Positions 9,634-18,443 are shown, counted from the first letter of the stretch. The stretch is 64,000 bases of DNA from Actinobacteria bacterium HGW-Actinobacteria-1 (GCA_002841355.1 PHFB01000001.1:248001-312000); one strand, 5' to 3'. Made by a program: numbers and translations. The notes: generated from the sequence alone by a model not told the origin.

Positions 9634-9658
9634 CACCGAACGTGTGTTCGTATACGGT
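9630..9658 (+). promoter_or_regulatory. SOS-regulated recA promoter with LexA operator
   Basis: A perfect LexA box CGAACgtgtGTTCG occupies 9637-9650, matching the Gram-positive/actinobacterial GAAC-N4-GTTC consensus. It lies between a consensus -35 TTGACA (9630-9635) and a -10 TACGGT (9653-9658; TANNNT type, 17 bp spacer), so bound LexA would block RNA polymerase. The same -35/box/-10 geometry recurs upstream of the LysM gene at 23648-23676. The promoter drives recA and probably recX. Confidence 0.88.
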
Positions 9659-9707
9659 GAGAACAGCCTTTCAGGGGTCGCCCGCACGGCGAAAAGGAGC
9701 GATTTGA

Positions 9708-10748
9708 ATGCAGAACGACAAGGAGAAGATCCTCGATCTGACGCGCGAGCAAATTGAGCGCAAGTTCGGTAAGGGATCATTGATGCGACTCGGAGAGCAC
9801 GCGCTCTCAGTGGGGATCCAGGGCATTCCCACGGGCTCGCTAGCGCTCGATGCCGCGCTCGGCATCGGAGGAGTTCCGCGAGGTCGTATCGTGGAGATCT
9901 ACGGCCCGGAGTCCTCTGGTAAGACGACGCTGGCGCTGCAGATCGTGGCCGAAGCCCAGCGCATGGGTGGCATCGCTGCCTTCGTCGACGCCGAGCACGC
10001 GCTCGACCCCACGTACGCTGCACGCCTCGGCGTTGATATCGATGACATTCTGATCTCGCAGCCGGACACCGGTGAACAGGCGCTCGAGATCACCGACATG
10101 CTCATCCGCTCCGGCGCGATCGATGTCATCGTCATCGACTCCGTCGCCGCGCTTGTACCTCGAGCTGAGCTTGAGGGTGACATGGGCGACACCTCCGTTG
10201 GCCTCCAGGCCCGGCTCATGAGCCAGGCCATGCGCAAGCTCGCAGGATCGCTCAACAAGTCGAACACCACGTGTATCTTCATCAACCAACTCCGCGAGAA
10301 GATCGGCGTCATGTTCGGCAGTCCCGAGACGACTTCGGGCGGTCGCGCGCTGAAATTCTACGCATCGATCCGCATTGACGTTCGCAGGATCGACTCGATC
10401 AAGCAGGGGACCGAGATCGTCGGCAACCGTGTCCGCGCGAAGGTCGTCAAGAACAAGGTGGCTCCGCCCTTCAGGCAGGCCGAATTCGACATCATGTATG
10501 GTCTCGGCATTTCGAAAGAGGGCAGCTTGCTGGATCTTGGGGTCGAGGAAGGCATCGTCGCCAAGTCCGGCGCTTGGTACAACTACGGCGAGGAACGCCT
10601 CGGCCAGGGGCGTGAGTCGGCCAAGGAATTCCTTGCCGAGCATGCCGACATGCGCGATGAGATCGAACGTCGTCTGCGCGAGAAGCTTGGCCTACCGGAT
10701 CCCGCCGTTCCTCTGGGAACCACGGAACCCGCTGGCGTCGAAGAGTAG
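9708..10748 (+). CDS. recA: Recombinase RecA
   Basis: RecA forms ATP-dependent filaments on single-stranded DNA, catalyses strand exchange and triggers LexA self-cleavage. The 346 aa length is normal. Walker A is GPESSGKT (residues 66-73). Other signatures are [18 protein letters not shown], the L2-region stretch [18 protein letters not shown] and [10 protein letters not shown]. The start ATG follows AAAAGGAG with good spacing. No intein interrupts it. It is transcribed from its own LexA-controlled promoter and is 15 nt upstream of recX. Confidence 0.97.
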   Translation: MQNDKEKILDLTREQIERKFGKGSLMRLGEHALSVGIQGIPTGSLALDAALGIGGVPRGRIVEIYGPESSGKTTLALQIVAEAQRMGGIAAFVDAEHALDPTYAARLGVDIDDILISQPDTGEQALEITDMLIRSGAIDVIVIDSVAALVPRAELEGDMGDTSVGLQARLMSQAMRKLAGSLNKSNTTCIFINQLREKIGVMFGSPETTSGGRALKFYASIRIDVRRIDSIKQGTEIVGNRVRAKVVKNKVAPPFRQAEFDIMYGLGISKEGSLLDLGVEEGIVAKSGAWYNYGEERLGQGRESAKEFLAEHADMRDEIERRLREKLGLPDPAVPLGTTEPAGVEE

Positions 10749-10763
10749 TAGGGGCACTACGTC

Positions 10764-11420
10764 GTGTCTCCCGGCGTCATTACGGCTATCACGGCCGTGC
10801 GTGTGGGCGGCCGCGCGAGAGTCATCGAGGTAGATGGCGTCGCGTGGCGCACGACCTCTGCGGCGACTATCAGACTGGCCAGCATCCGAGAGGGTGATGT
10901 CGTCACTCTGGAGGCGCTGGAGCAGCAGGTCGATGAAGCGGAACGTCAGGCTCTCAGAGATCGGGCGCTCGCGGTGCTTGCGTACCGCGAGCGCAGCGTC
11001 TCGGAATTGCGCACCAAGCTTCTGGAGGATGGCTATCCTCCAGAGTCTGTCGCGACCACCGTCTCGGCGTTCGAGCGCTCAGGACTCGTGGATGACGTGC
11101 GGTTCGCGGATTCCGTGGCACGCTCGGCGGCCGGCGGAAGGGGACTCGGCAGACGGCGCGCAGAACGCGATCTCGCGAGCCGCGGCGTTGCCGACGATGT
11201 TGCGGCGGCGGCCCTCGACCAATACATGCCGGCAGAGGGCGAACACGCTCGCGCCGTGGAGCTTGCGCTACGTCTCCGCAGAACCAACGAGCGCGTGGAC
11301 CGCCTTGCTGCCCGCCTGGTTCGCAAAGGATTCGCGCCGTTCGTCGCTTTCGGGGCTGCGCGCGAGGCTCTTTCAGACCTCCCTGATGACGACTCGGTCG
11401 CGGAGGATCCTGACCTCTGA
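10764..11420 (+). CDS. recX: Regulatory protein RecX
   Basis: RecX binds RecA filaments and modulates their ATPase and extension. The 218 aa protein has the three-helix repeats of the family: RALAVLAYRERSVSELRTKL, then GLVDDVRFADSVARS, RGLGRRRAERDL and a C-terminal VRKGFAPF segment. The first ~55 residues form a small N-terminal extension also seen in Gram-positive RecX. The start is GTG at 10764, 15 nt after recA, so the two are probably cotranscribed under SOS control. Confidence 0.88.
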   Translation: MSPGVITAITAVRVGGRARVIEVDGVAWRTTSAATIRLASIREGDVVTLEALEQQVDEAERQALRDRALAVLAYRERSVSELRTKLLEDGYPPESVATTVSAFERSGLVDDVRFADSVARSAAGGRGLGRRRAERDLASRGVADDVAAAALDQYMPAEGEHARAVELALRLRRTNERVDRLAARLVRKGFAPFVAFGAAREALSDLPDDDSVAEDPDL

Positions 11421-11468
11421 TTACGCCTCTGAAATGCGATTATGCCGCCAGACATGGTCGAGGTTCCC

Positions 11469-11498
11469 TTGACGCAAGGCTCTGAGGACGGCTACGAT
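11469..11498 (+). promoter_or_regulatory. Candidate promoter for the rny leader
   Basis: TTGACG (11469-11474) and TACGAT (11493-11498) are separated by 18 bp and fit a primary-sigma promoter. Transcription would start near 11505, giving a 5' leader of about 287 nt before the rny start codon. No LexA box is present. Confidence 0.55.
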
Positions 11499-11504
11499 AT
11501 GCGC

Positions 11505-11791
11505 GGCAAATGTGATCGAGACGACAGCCGGTTCGCCGGTCGTCGATATGTATGAGTATTCCGGATAGTCGCGAATCGTTGTTGCAGGGCAGATGCCCTG
11601 CTAGAAGTGTATGTACGCGCATCCTGATTCTCGTACTGGTTCCATCGCAGTTGCCGGGCGCCGTGTCGTCCGGCTTGACGTAGCACCTACAGGGACTCAA
11701 GTCCCTTGTGCGCAAGACGGATGCGACTCGATGAGCTATCGAGACGCTGGTGCCCCCCTGACAGTGTGTGTTCACGACTAAGGAGGGGACT
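11505..11791 (+). ncRNA. Structured 5' leader (possible regulatory RNA) upstream of rny
   Basis: This region has no convincing ORF but several inverted repeats in the sense strand. Hairpin 1 (11520-11544) pairs GACGA with TCGTC and CCGG with CCGG around a TTCG tetraloop, with a 3-nt bulge. Hairpin 2 (11584-11601) pairs GCAGGGC with GCCCTGC. A weaker one pairs GCCGG/CCGGC (11653-11674). Hairpin 3 (11691-11706) is AGGGAC/GTCCCT with a TCAA loop. Hairpin 4 (11724-11747) pairs CTCGAT/ATCGAG plus GCG/CGC. No poly-U tract follows any of them, so they do not look like intrinsic terminators. I do not recognise a known riboswitch class. It may be an mRNA leader, an RNase-processed RNA or a separate small RNA. 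Confidence 0.45.
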
Positions 11792-13324
11792 ATGCCCGAA
11801 TTTCTTTACATCACCGCCTCCCTCGTCATCGGCGCCCTTATCGGATTCGCGATCAACCGCTTCGTCGTCACCGACAAGATCAATCGCTCCCGTGAGTCTG
11901 CGGCGCGAATGCTCGAGGACGCGACCAAGCAGGCCGAGACGACGAAAAAGGAACTCCTGCTAGAGGCGCGGGACGAAATCTTCCAGATGAAGGCCAAGGC
12001 CGAGGAAGAGGCCAAGGAGCGTCGCAAGGACCTCGGTGTCCTCGAGACGAGACTCATGCAGCGCGAGGAATCCATCGAGCGACGTGCTGAGTCGATAGAC
12101 AAGCGCGAGCATCAATTGTCGAGTATGGCGGGTCAGATCCAGAAGCAGGAGAAGGATCTCGAACTTGCCATCGCCGAGGAGAAGCAGCGTCTCGAGCAGC
12201 TCGCCGGGATGAGTACGGACCAGGCGCGCGAAGTGCTGCTCGACCGGGTGCGCGATGACACGACCCACGATGCAGCAATCATCATCCGTGAGACCGAGAC
12301 GCGCGCACGCGAAGAAGCTGACCGCAAGGCTCGCAACATCGTTGGCATCGCGATTCAGCGCGTTGCCGCCGATCACACCGCCGAGTCAACCGTGTCCGTT
12401 GTCCATATCCCAAGCGATGACCTCAAGGGGCGCATCATCGGTCGCGAGGGACGCAACATTCGCGCGTTCGAGCAGCTGACCGGCATCAACCTGATCATCG
12501 ACGACACGCCCGAGGCAGTCATCCTCTCAAGCTTCGACCCGGTCCGTCGCGAGATCGGCCGCATTACGCTTGAGACCCTCATCGCTGACGGACGCATCCA
12601 CCCTGCGCGCATCGAGGAGATGTTCAACAAGGCTACTACGCTCGTTGAGCAGCAGGTCCGAGAAGCTGGCGAGGCTGCTGCATTCGAGATGGGCATCCCG
12701 AACCTCCATGCCGATATCATCCGGACGCTCGGGCGCCTCCGCTTCCGCACCTCGTATGGTCAGAACGTTCTCAAGCACTCGCTTGAGGTCGCGCACCTGG
12801 CGGGCGTCATGGCAGCCGAACTCGATGTCGACGTGAAACTCGCCAAGCGTGCGGGTCTTCTTCACGACCTCGGCAAGGCCATCGACCACGAGATCGAGGG
12901 TCCCCACGCGGTCATCGGTGCGGATCTCGCTCGCCGCCTCGGCGAGCCCAAGGAGATCCTCCACTGCATCGAAGCCCACCACGGTGACGTCGAGCCTACC
13001 ACCGTCGAAGCGGTCCTCGTTCAGGCAGCGGATGCGATCTCGGCATCACGGCCTGGCGCTCGCCGCGAGACGCTCGAGAGCTACATCAAGCGCCTCGAGA
13101 AGCTCGAAGCCCTCGCAGAATCGCACAAGGGCGTTGAGAAGACGTACGCGATGCAGGCTGGTCGCGAAATCCGCATCATGGTCAAGCCGGACGAGATTTC
13201 CGACGCTGAGTCGGTCGTGCTTGCCCGCGATATCGCAAAGCAGATCGAAGAGCAGCTGCAGTATCCCGGCCAGATCAAGGTCATGGTCATCCGGGAGAGC
13301 AGGGCTGTCGAGTTCGCAAAGTAG
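11792..13324 (+). CDS. rny: Ribonuclease Y
   Basis: RNase Y is a membrane-anchored endoribonuclease that starts decay of many mRNAs. The 510 aa protein has an N-terminal membrane helix (residues ~3-22), a long coiled coil (~25-200, rich in E/K/R), a KH domain (~205-270; GRIIGREGRNIRAFEQLTGI) and an HD domain (~330-420; HSLEVAHLAG, HDLGKAIDHE). The ATG at 11792 follows AAGGAGGGG; an upstream in-frame GTG at 11768 is upstream of that site and is not preferred. RNase J and RNase Y therefore coexist in this genome. A structured leader precedes the gene and a GHKL ATPase gene follows. Confidence 0.95.
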   Translation: MPEFLYITASLVIGALIGFAINRFVVTDKINRSRESAARMLEDATKQAETTKKELLLEARDEIFQMKAKAEEEAKERRKDLGVLETRLMQREESIERRAESIDKREHQLSSMAGQIQKQEKDLELAIAEEKQRLEQLAGMSTDQAREVLLDRVRDDTTHDAAIIIRETETRAREEADRKARNIVGIAIQRVAADHTAESTVSVVHIPSDDLKGRIIGREGRNIRAFEQLTGINLIIDDTPEAVILSSFDPVRREIGRITLETLIADGRIHPARIEEMFNKATTLVEQQVREAGEAAAFEMGIPNLHADIIRTLGRLRFRTSYGQNVLKHSLEVAHLAGVMAAELDVDVKLAKRAGLLHDLGKAIDHEIEGPHAVIGADLARRLGEPKEILHCIEAHHGDVEPTTVEAVLVQAADAISASRPGARRETLESYIKRLEKLEALAESHKGVEKTYAMQAGREIRIMVKPDEISDAESVVLARDIAKQIEEQLQYPGQIKVMVIRESRAVEFAK

Positions 13325-13360
13325 TCACACGCACCGGAGACGGAGGGGAGCGACCAGAGC

Positions 13361-14446
13361 ATGGCGGATGACGCCGATCGGCTCATAGAGTTCGTCTCAA
13401 CCGTCTCCGGTGATGCGTATCTCAAGGTAGAAGAGAACCTTGGTGACGGTTTCGTCCGTCTCAAGATATCCGAAGCCGAGCGGAGACAGGCCAAGCACGA
13501 TATTCGCTCATTCGAGGATGTCGTCGTAGAACTACTCCGCAACTCACGTGATGCTCACGCACAGCGGATCTTCGTTGCCACAAGCCGGGACGGTGACACC
13601 CGGACGATGACCGTCATCGACGACGGAATCGGCGTCCCACCGCAGCTGCACGCCGCCATCTTCGAACCGCGCGTCACGAGCAAGCTCGAGACGATGGTCA
13701 TGGACCGCTGGGGTGTTCACGGTCGAGGCATGGCGCTGTTCTCCGTGAAGTCCAACGTCTCATCGGTGACCGTGGCATGTTCGGATCTCCATCGGGGCAT
13801 GGCACTCCGGGTCGTCGCCGACGTTGTGACGTCGCTCCCGGAACGTGCCGATCAGTCCACCTGGCCCGTCGTCGAGCGCGATCCCGAAGACGGTCGGATC
13901 AAGGTCGTACGGGGACCACACAATATCGTTCGGCGCGTTGTTGAGTTCGCGTGCGAGCACCCCGAGATTGACCTCTACCTGGGTTCACCCACAGAGATCC
14001 TCGCCACGCTGCACTGGACCGCACGCGACTTGCTGGACACGTCGGATCTGATGTTCTGCGACGACCGGTCTCGCATGCTGGTATGGCATCGACCGGCGCT
14101 CGGCGCCGATGCCGCCGAGCTCGTCGAGATCGCAGACGAGCTCGGGTTGTCCATCTCGGAGCGTACTGCGCATCGCGTGCTTGCCGGCGACCTCGCGCCG
14201 CTCGACCCGGTCGTGGCACAAGCGGTCGTTGAAGACGAGCCTGCAACCCCCGCGGCGCCCGATATCTACCGCGACCGACGCTCGCTGCGCATCCATCACG
14301 CAGATCTCGACTCCTTCCGTCGCGAGCTCGAGAAGGCCTTCGACATCATCTCGGAGCGCTACTACCTCAACCTTAAGGGTGAACCAAAGGTCACGGTGGG
14401 CTCGAACGAGATCCGGGTGCGGTTCTCGGTGGAGAAGGACGACTAG
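13361..14446 (+). CDS. GHKL-family ATP-binding protein of unknown function
   Basis: This 361 aa soluble protein carries a GHKL (Bergerat) ATP-binding fold. It has an N-box E57-x3-N61-x2-DA in VVELLRNSRDAHA, a G1 box DDGIGVP (residues 87-93) and a G2 box WGVHGRGMALF (117-127). The HGRGM form resembles MutL/MORC-type ATPases more than histidine kinases, and there is no DHp, receiver or sensor domain. The C-terminal half (~190-361) shows no motif I can name. It starts at ATG 13361, 36 nt after rny, and precedes spoVS. The location suggests a role linked to RNA decay or developmental control, but this is only context. Confidence 0.75.
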   Translation: MADDADRLIEFVSTVSGDAYLKVEENLGDGFVRLKISEAERRQAKHDIRSFEDVVVELLRNSRDAHAQRIFVATSRDGDTRTMTVIDDGIGVPPQLHAAIFEPRVTSKLETMVMDRWGVHGRGMALFSVKSNVSSVTVACSDLHRGMALRVVADVVTSLPERADQSTWPVVERDPEDGRIKVVRGPHNIVRRVVEFACEHPEIDLYLGSPTEILATLHWTARDLLDTSDLMFCDDRSRMLVWHRPALGADAAELVEIADELGLSISERTAHRVLAGDLAPLDPVVAQAVVEDEPATPAAPDIYRDRRSLRIHHADLDSFRRELEKAFDIISERYYLNLKGEPKVTVGSNEIRVRFSVEKDD

Positions 14447-14590
14447 ACTCCCGGCACGATGCCTATTGCGTGCCTATGGTCTATACTTGTTTTCGCAGTT
14501 TGCAGCACACTCCTCGAACCAATAGTCGCACTAGCACCGTCGTTCATTTCGAGCTAACGCCGACGCACAGTTGCAGCGTGGGAGGCACCA
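14447..14590 (+). promoter_or_regulatory. Spacer with candidate -10 upstream of spoVS
   Basis: The spacer carries a good -10 hexamer TATACT (14482-14487) without a recognisable -35 at 17 bp. A start near 14494 would give a leader of about 97 nt. No sigma-H-like or terminator hairpin is evident. The spoVS Shine-Dalgarno GGGAGG lies just upstream of its GTG. Confidence 0.35.
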
Positions 14591-14866
14591 GTGGAAGTCC
14601 TCAAAGTCTCGAGCAAGTCCAGCCCCAACTCCGTGGCGGGCGCCCTGGCCGGCGTCATCCGCGAAGCGGGAGTCGTGGAGATCCAAACCGTCGGTGCAGG
14701 CGCTCTCAACCAGGCGATCAAGGCAATCGCTATCGCGCGTGGATTCGTGGCACCTACCGGCGTGGACCTTGTATGCAGCCCAGCATTCGCCGATATCGAA
14801 ATCAATGGCGAAGAGCGCACGGCAATCCGCCTGCTCGTGGAGCCGCGCCCGATGCACCACTCCTGA
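14591..14866 (+). CDS. spoVS: Stage V sporulation protein S (SpoVS)
   Basis: The 91 aa protein matches SpoVS end to end: EVLKVSSKSSPNSVAGALAG, then GAGALNQAIKAIAIARGF and a C-terminal FADIEINGEERTAIRL. SpoVS is a small Alba-like nucleic-acid-binding protein needed for spore coat and cortex formation in Bacillus, but it also occurs in many non-sporulators, where its role is unclear. It therefore does not prove sporulation here. The GTG start follows GGGAGG. The rny-GHKL-spoVS-PHP order may be a functional unit. Confidence 0.93.
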   Translation: MEVLKVSSKSSPNSVAGALAGVIREAGVVEIQTVGAGALNQAIKAIAIARGFVAPTGVDLVCSPAFADIEINGEERTAIRLLVEPRPMHHS

Positions 14867-14877
14867 CGGCCCTTCCC

Positions 14878-15717
14878 GTGCCTGCAGACCTGCACATCCA
14901 CTCAACCGCCTCCGACGGAACGCTCACTCCTGCTGAGCTCGTCAGGTTGGCTCGCGCTGAAGGCATCGCCTGCGTCGCAATATCCGACCACGATTCCGTT
15001 GACGGAGTCGCAGCGGCAGCGGCAGCGGCAGCCGGCGCAGGACAAGGCGTAGACGTGATTCCCGCGGTCGAACTCTCAGCTGAGACCAACGGGCGCTCGG
15101 TACACATCCTCGGCTACTTCATCGACTACTCGAATGAAGGTCTCCTCGCGCACCTCGCGGTCCTACGCCAGACCCGTCTCGATCGCGCGCGTGAGCTTGT
15201 TCGCGTGCTCGCAGATGGAGGGTACGCGATCTCGCTTGACGACGTTCTCGCGCGGACGACGGGTGGCAGTGTCGGCCGCGCGCATGTCGCCCGGGCGCTT
15301 GTGGACGCCGGTCATGTGCCTACAACGGGAGCGGCATTCGATCGCCTGATCGGCCGGGGCAAGCCGTTCTATGTTGCGAAGCCCGTGGCCTCACCTGAAT
15401 CGGTCATCGCCACCATTAGAGGTGCCGGCGGTATTGCAGTGCTGGCGCATCCCGCCGTGAGCGGCGCCGAGGACTTGATCGAATCCCTCCGTGCAGCAGG
15501 GCTCGACGGCATCGAGGTGTTCCACGCACAGCAGAATCCCACCGATCGCGCCCGTCTTCTCGCAATCGCGCAACGACTCGACCTGCTTGTCACGGGTGGT
15601 TCGGATTTCCACGGACCCGGAGAGGGCCGAACCCGCCTAGGCGACGGTGGCCTCGATGACGAGGCGCTGGACACCTTCATTCGACTCGCGACGTCGCGAA
15701 TGGAGCGTCGCGCGTGA
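14878..15717 (+). CDS. PHP-domain metal-dependent phosphoesterase (TrpH/RNase AM-like)
   Basis: The 279 aa protein is a PHP-domain phosphoesterase of the COG0613 type. Metal-ligand motifs are DLHIHSTASDG (near the N-terminus), ISDHDSVDG, and GSDFHGPG near the C-terminus. Characterised relatives degrade short RNA/DNA from the 5' end (RNase AM) or hydrolyse 3',5'-nucleoside bisphosphates. The GTG at 14878 is chosen because the PHP fold starts two residues later; the upstream open frame overlaps spoVS and lacks similarity. It overlaps miaB by 4 nt (GTGA). Confidence 0.85.
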   Translation: MPADLHIHSTASDGTLTPAELVRLARAEGIACVAISDHDSVDGVAAAAAAAAGAGQGVDVIPAVELSAETNGRSVHILGYFIDYSNEGLLAHLAVLRQTRLDRARELVRVLADGGYAISLDDVLARTTGGSVGRAHVARALVDAGHVPTTGAAFDRLIGRGKPFYVAKPVASPESVIATIRGAGGIAVLAHPAVSGAEDLIESLRAAGLDGIEVFHAQQNPTDRARLLAIAQRLDLLVTGGSDFHGPGEGRTRLGDGGLDDEALDTFIRLATSRMERRA

Positions 15718-17045
15718 AGACGTACTTCGTACGAACCTTCGGTTGCCAGATGAACAAGCACGATTCCGAGCGGATCGCGGGCATGCTCGAGACCGAACTC
15801 GGCCTGCATGAAGCCGAGACCCCTGAGGTCGCCGACGTCGTCGTCTTCAACACCTGCGCAGTCCGAGAGGGCGCCGAGGAGCGACTTCGCGGGCACGTGT
15901 CGTCCCTGAAGGCCGCAAAGACAGGTGATAACCCCGACGTGATCATCGCCGTCGGCGGGTGCATCGGGCAGCGCGACGGCGAAACGCTTCTGTCGTACCT
16001 CCCGCACGTGGACATCGTCTTTGGCACGCACAATGTCGGAAGCCTCCCGTCGCTTATCGCCAGCGCCAGCGAGTCCCGCAGCGCCACCGTCGAGGTGCTC
16101 TCCGAAGGCACCGAGTTCGCGAGCGATCTTCCCTCGGTACGCGAGCACCCCTGGCACGCATGGCTTCCGATCACCGTCGGCTGCGACAACTTCTGCACCT
16201 ACTGCATCGTTCCGTACGTCCGCGGGCGAGAGCGCTCACGCCCGATCGAGGAGATCGTCGCAGAAGCCGAGAAGCTCGTGGCTGACGGCGTGGTCGAGAT
16301 CACGCTCCTCGGCCAGAACGTCAACTCATACGGGCGGGACCTCTATGGCGAACCGCGATTCCCTGAGGCACTCCGCCGTGTGGCGGCAACCGGCGTGCGT
16401 CGGCTCCGGTTCGTCACGAGCCACCCCAAGGACCTCTCCGATGAAACCATCGCCGTGATGGCCTCAGTTCCTGAAGTCTGCCGATACCTGCATCTACCGG
16501 TCCAGAGCGGCTCGAACCGAATCCTCAAGGCGATGAACCGCAAGTACACACGTGAGTCGTACCTGGCGCTCGTCGACCGTCTCTACACGGAGATTCCCGA
16601 CCTCGCCGTGTCGACTGACGTCATCGTCGGGTTCCCCGGAGAGACCGATGAGGACTTCGAGCAGACGCTCGACCTCATTCGACGCACAGGCGTCGACCAG
16701 GCGTTCACGTTCCTGTACTCGCCGCGCGCCGGCACACCGGCCGCGGAACTCGAGAACACGGTGCCACGCGAGGTCATGCAGGAGCGGTTCGACCGGCTCG
16801 TCACGGTGGTGCAGTCATCCGCATTCGCTAAGAACCAGCGCTTCATCGGCACGACTCAGGAGGTGCTCGTCGAGGGAACGTCTCGGCGGGACGACACGGT
16901 CATCACCGGCCGCACCGAGAGCAACAAGGTCGTCCACGCGCCGCTGCCCGAGGGCGCGAGCGCGGCATCACTCGGCGGCACGTTCGTTCGCATCACCATT
17001 GACGAAGCACAAACGTGGTTCCTCTCGGGACACTTCAAAGGGTAA
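15714..17045 (+). CDS. miaB: tRNA-2-methylthio-N6-dimethylallyladenosine synthase MiaB
   Basis: MiaB is a radical-SAM methylthiotransferase that converts i6A37 to ms2i6A37 in tRNAs reading UNN codons. The 443 aa protein has FGCQMNKHDSE, NTCAVRE and GGC cysteine motifs for the auxiliary cluster, CDNFCTYC for the radical-SAM cluster, and a C-terminal TRAM domain. FGCQMN separates it from RimO. It starts at a GTG overlapping the PHP gene. MiaA, which supplies the i6A37 substrate, is encoded two genes downstream. Confidence 0.96.
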   Translation: MKTYFVRTFGCQMNKHDSERIAGMLETELGLHEAETPEVADVVVFNTCAVREGAEERLRGHVSSLKAAKTGDNPDVIIAVGGCIGQRDGETLLSYLPHVDIVFGTHNVGSLPSLIASASESRSATVEVLSEGTEFASDLPSVREHPWHAWLPITVGCDNFCTYCIVPYVRGRERSRPIEEIVAEAEKLVADGVVEITLLGQNVNSYGRDLYGEPRFPEALRRVAATGVRRLRFVTSHPKDLSDETIAVMASVPEVCRYLHLPVQSGSNRILKAMNRKYTRESYLALVDRLYTEIPDLAVSTDVIVGFPGETDEDFEQTLDLIRRTGVDQAFTFLYSPRAGTPAAELENTVPREVMQERFDRLVTVVQSSAFAKNQRFIGTTQEVLVEGTSRRDDTVITGRTESNKVVHAPLPEGASAASLGGTFVRITIDEAQTWFLSGHFKG

Positions 17046-17077
17046 GAACGCACGTAGGAACCCGGGAGGTGTTCGTC

Positions 17078-18442
17078 ATGATTGAGATCCTCGGAATCAT
17101 CGCACCGCATCCACCCATCATGGTGCCCGCGGTGGGCGGGAAGGACTCCGACGTTACCGCCGCGTCCTCGGCCGCACTCCGCCAAGCCGCCAGCGTGCTT
17201 GAGGCGTTCGCTCCTCAGACAGTCGTGATCATGTCACCGCACAGTCCTGCCGCACAGGATGCCTTCATTGTCGACACCGCTCCGCGGACCAGCGGGTCAT
17301 TCGGCCAGTTTGGCGCCCCCGGTGCGAAGTACTCGTACTCCACTGACGTTGAGTTCGCGCGTGCCCTGCTCGACGCGCTCGACCACGAAGCCATCGATAC
17401 CATCGATCGCTCGATCACGCCAGCGCTGGATCCCGGAGTGCTCGACCACGGCGTGATGGTCCCAATGAGCTTCCTCGACCCGTCGGGCACGTGGCCGATC
17501 GTGAACATCTCGCTATCGTGGCTCTCGTATCGCCTGCACAGGCGACTTGGCCAGGTCATCGCCGACGTCGCAAACAGACTCGGTAGACGAATCGCATTCG
17601 TCGCCAGCGGTGACTGCAGCCACCGCCTGAAAGAGGGTGCGCCTGCAGGGTATTCGCCCAGAGCCGCCGAGTTCGACCGCAAGTTGGTCGACCTGATCTC
17701 GGCGGGTGACTTCGACGGGCTCATGCAGATCGAGCCGTCATTGGTCGAAGCGGCGGGGGAGTGCGGTCTGCGCTCGTTCATCACGCTCGGCGGCGTCATC
17801 CCCGGCGCCGCAACGAAGGTGCTCTCGTACGAGGGGCCGTGGGGCGTTGGCTATCTCACGGCGCTGGCAGCCGAACCGGCGCTTCTGGACCGCTTGCTCA
17901 CCCCGGAGACTGGAGCGAAGGGCGGCATGCCGGGCAGTGCTGAGTCCGAGCCGGTAGCGCTCGCGCGCAAGGCGGTCGAAGTGTACGTGCGTGAGCGGCG
18001 AGTGATCGACCCGGGTGCAGCCGAGGGCGTTCTCGGCACAAGGGCCGGAGCGTTCGTGAGCCTTCATCGCGAACACGATCTGCGCGGCTGCATCGGCACC
18101 ATCGCGCCGACCGCCGCAACCCTGGCCGAGGAGATCGTGCACAACGCCATCCAGGCGGCCTCCGCAGATCCTCGCTTCCCGGAACTGACGACCGGCGAGC
18201 TCTCAGACCTCGACATCTCGGTAGACGTGCTGCACGAGCCCGAGCCCGCCGAGTTCACCGACCTCGACCCAGCCCGCTACGGCGTGATCGTCACCGCCGA
18301 CTGGCGCCGAGGCCTGCTGCTGCCCGATCTGGAGGGTGTGGACACACCCGAGCAGCAGGTGGCGATCGCGATGCGCAAAGCGGGCATCTCACCCGGCGAG
18401 CGTGTTCGCCTCGAGCGATTCCTCGTGGATCGGTACCACTAG
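17078..18442 (+). CDS. AmmeMemoRadiSam system fusion: LigB-like plus AMMECR1 domains
   Basis: Two domains are fused in 454 aa. Residues 1-~265 look like a class III extradiol-dioxygenase/LigB fold (GIIAPHPPIMVPAVGG, MSPHSP, DHGVMVPMSF, ASGDCSHRL). Residues ~290-454 are an AMMECR1 domain (VSLHREHDLRGCIGTI, DPRFPEL). This matches the family called AmmeMemoRadiSam system protein A, whose chemistry is unknown; the usual radical-SAM partner is not in this window. The ATG at 17078 follows GGGAGG; the frame is open farther upstream into miaB. It sits between miaB and miaA. Confidence 0.85.
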   Translation: MIEILGIIAPHPPIMVPAVGGKDSDVTAASSAALRQAASVLEAFAPQTVVIMSPHSPAAQDAFIVDTAPRTSGSFGQFGAPGAKYSYSTDVEFARALLDALDHEAIDTIDRSITPALDPGVLDHGVMVPMSFLDPSGTWPIVNISLSWLSYRLHRRLGQVIADVANRLGRRIAFVASGDCSHRLKEGAPAGYSPRAAEFDRKLVDLISAGDFDGLMQIEPSLVEAAGECGLRSFITLGGVIPGAATKVLSYEGPWGVGYLTALAAEPALLDRLLTPETGAKGGMPGSAESEPVALARKAVEVYVRERRVIDPGAAEGVLGTRAGAFVSLHREHDLRGCIGTIAPTAATLAEEIVHNAIQAASADPRFPELTTGELSDLDISVDVLHEPEPAEFTDLDPARYGVIVTADWRRGLLLPDLEGVDTPEQQVAIAMRKAGISPGERVRLERFLVDRYH

Positions 18443-18443
18443 C

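Noticed and set aside
14591-14866. Evidence that the organism sporulates
   Set aside because: SpoVS occurs widely in non-spore-formers, and no other sporulation gene is in the window.
14470-14877. Upstream extension of the PHP gene
   Set aside because: It overlaps spoVS in another frame and the PHP domain begins right after the GTG at 14878.
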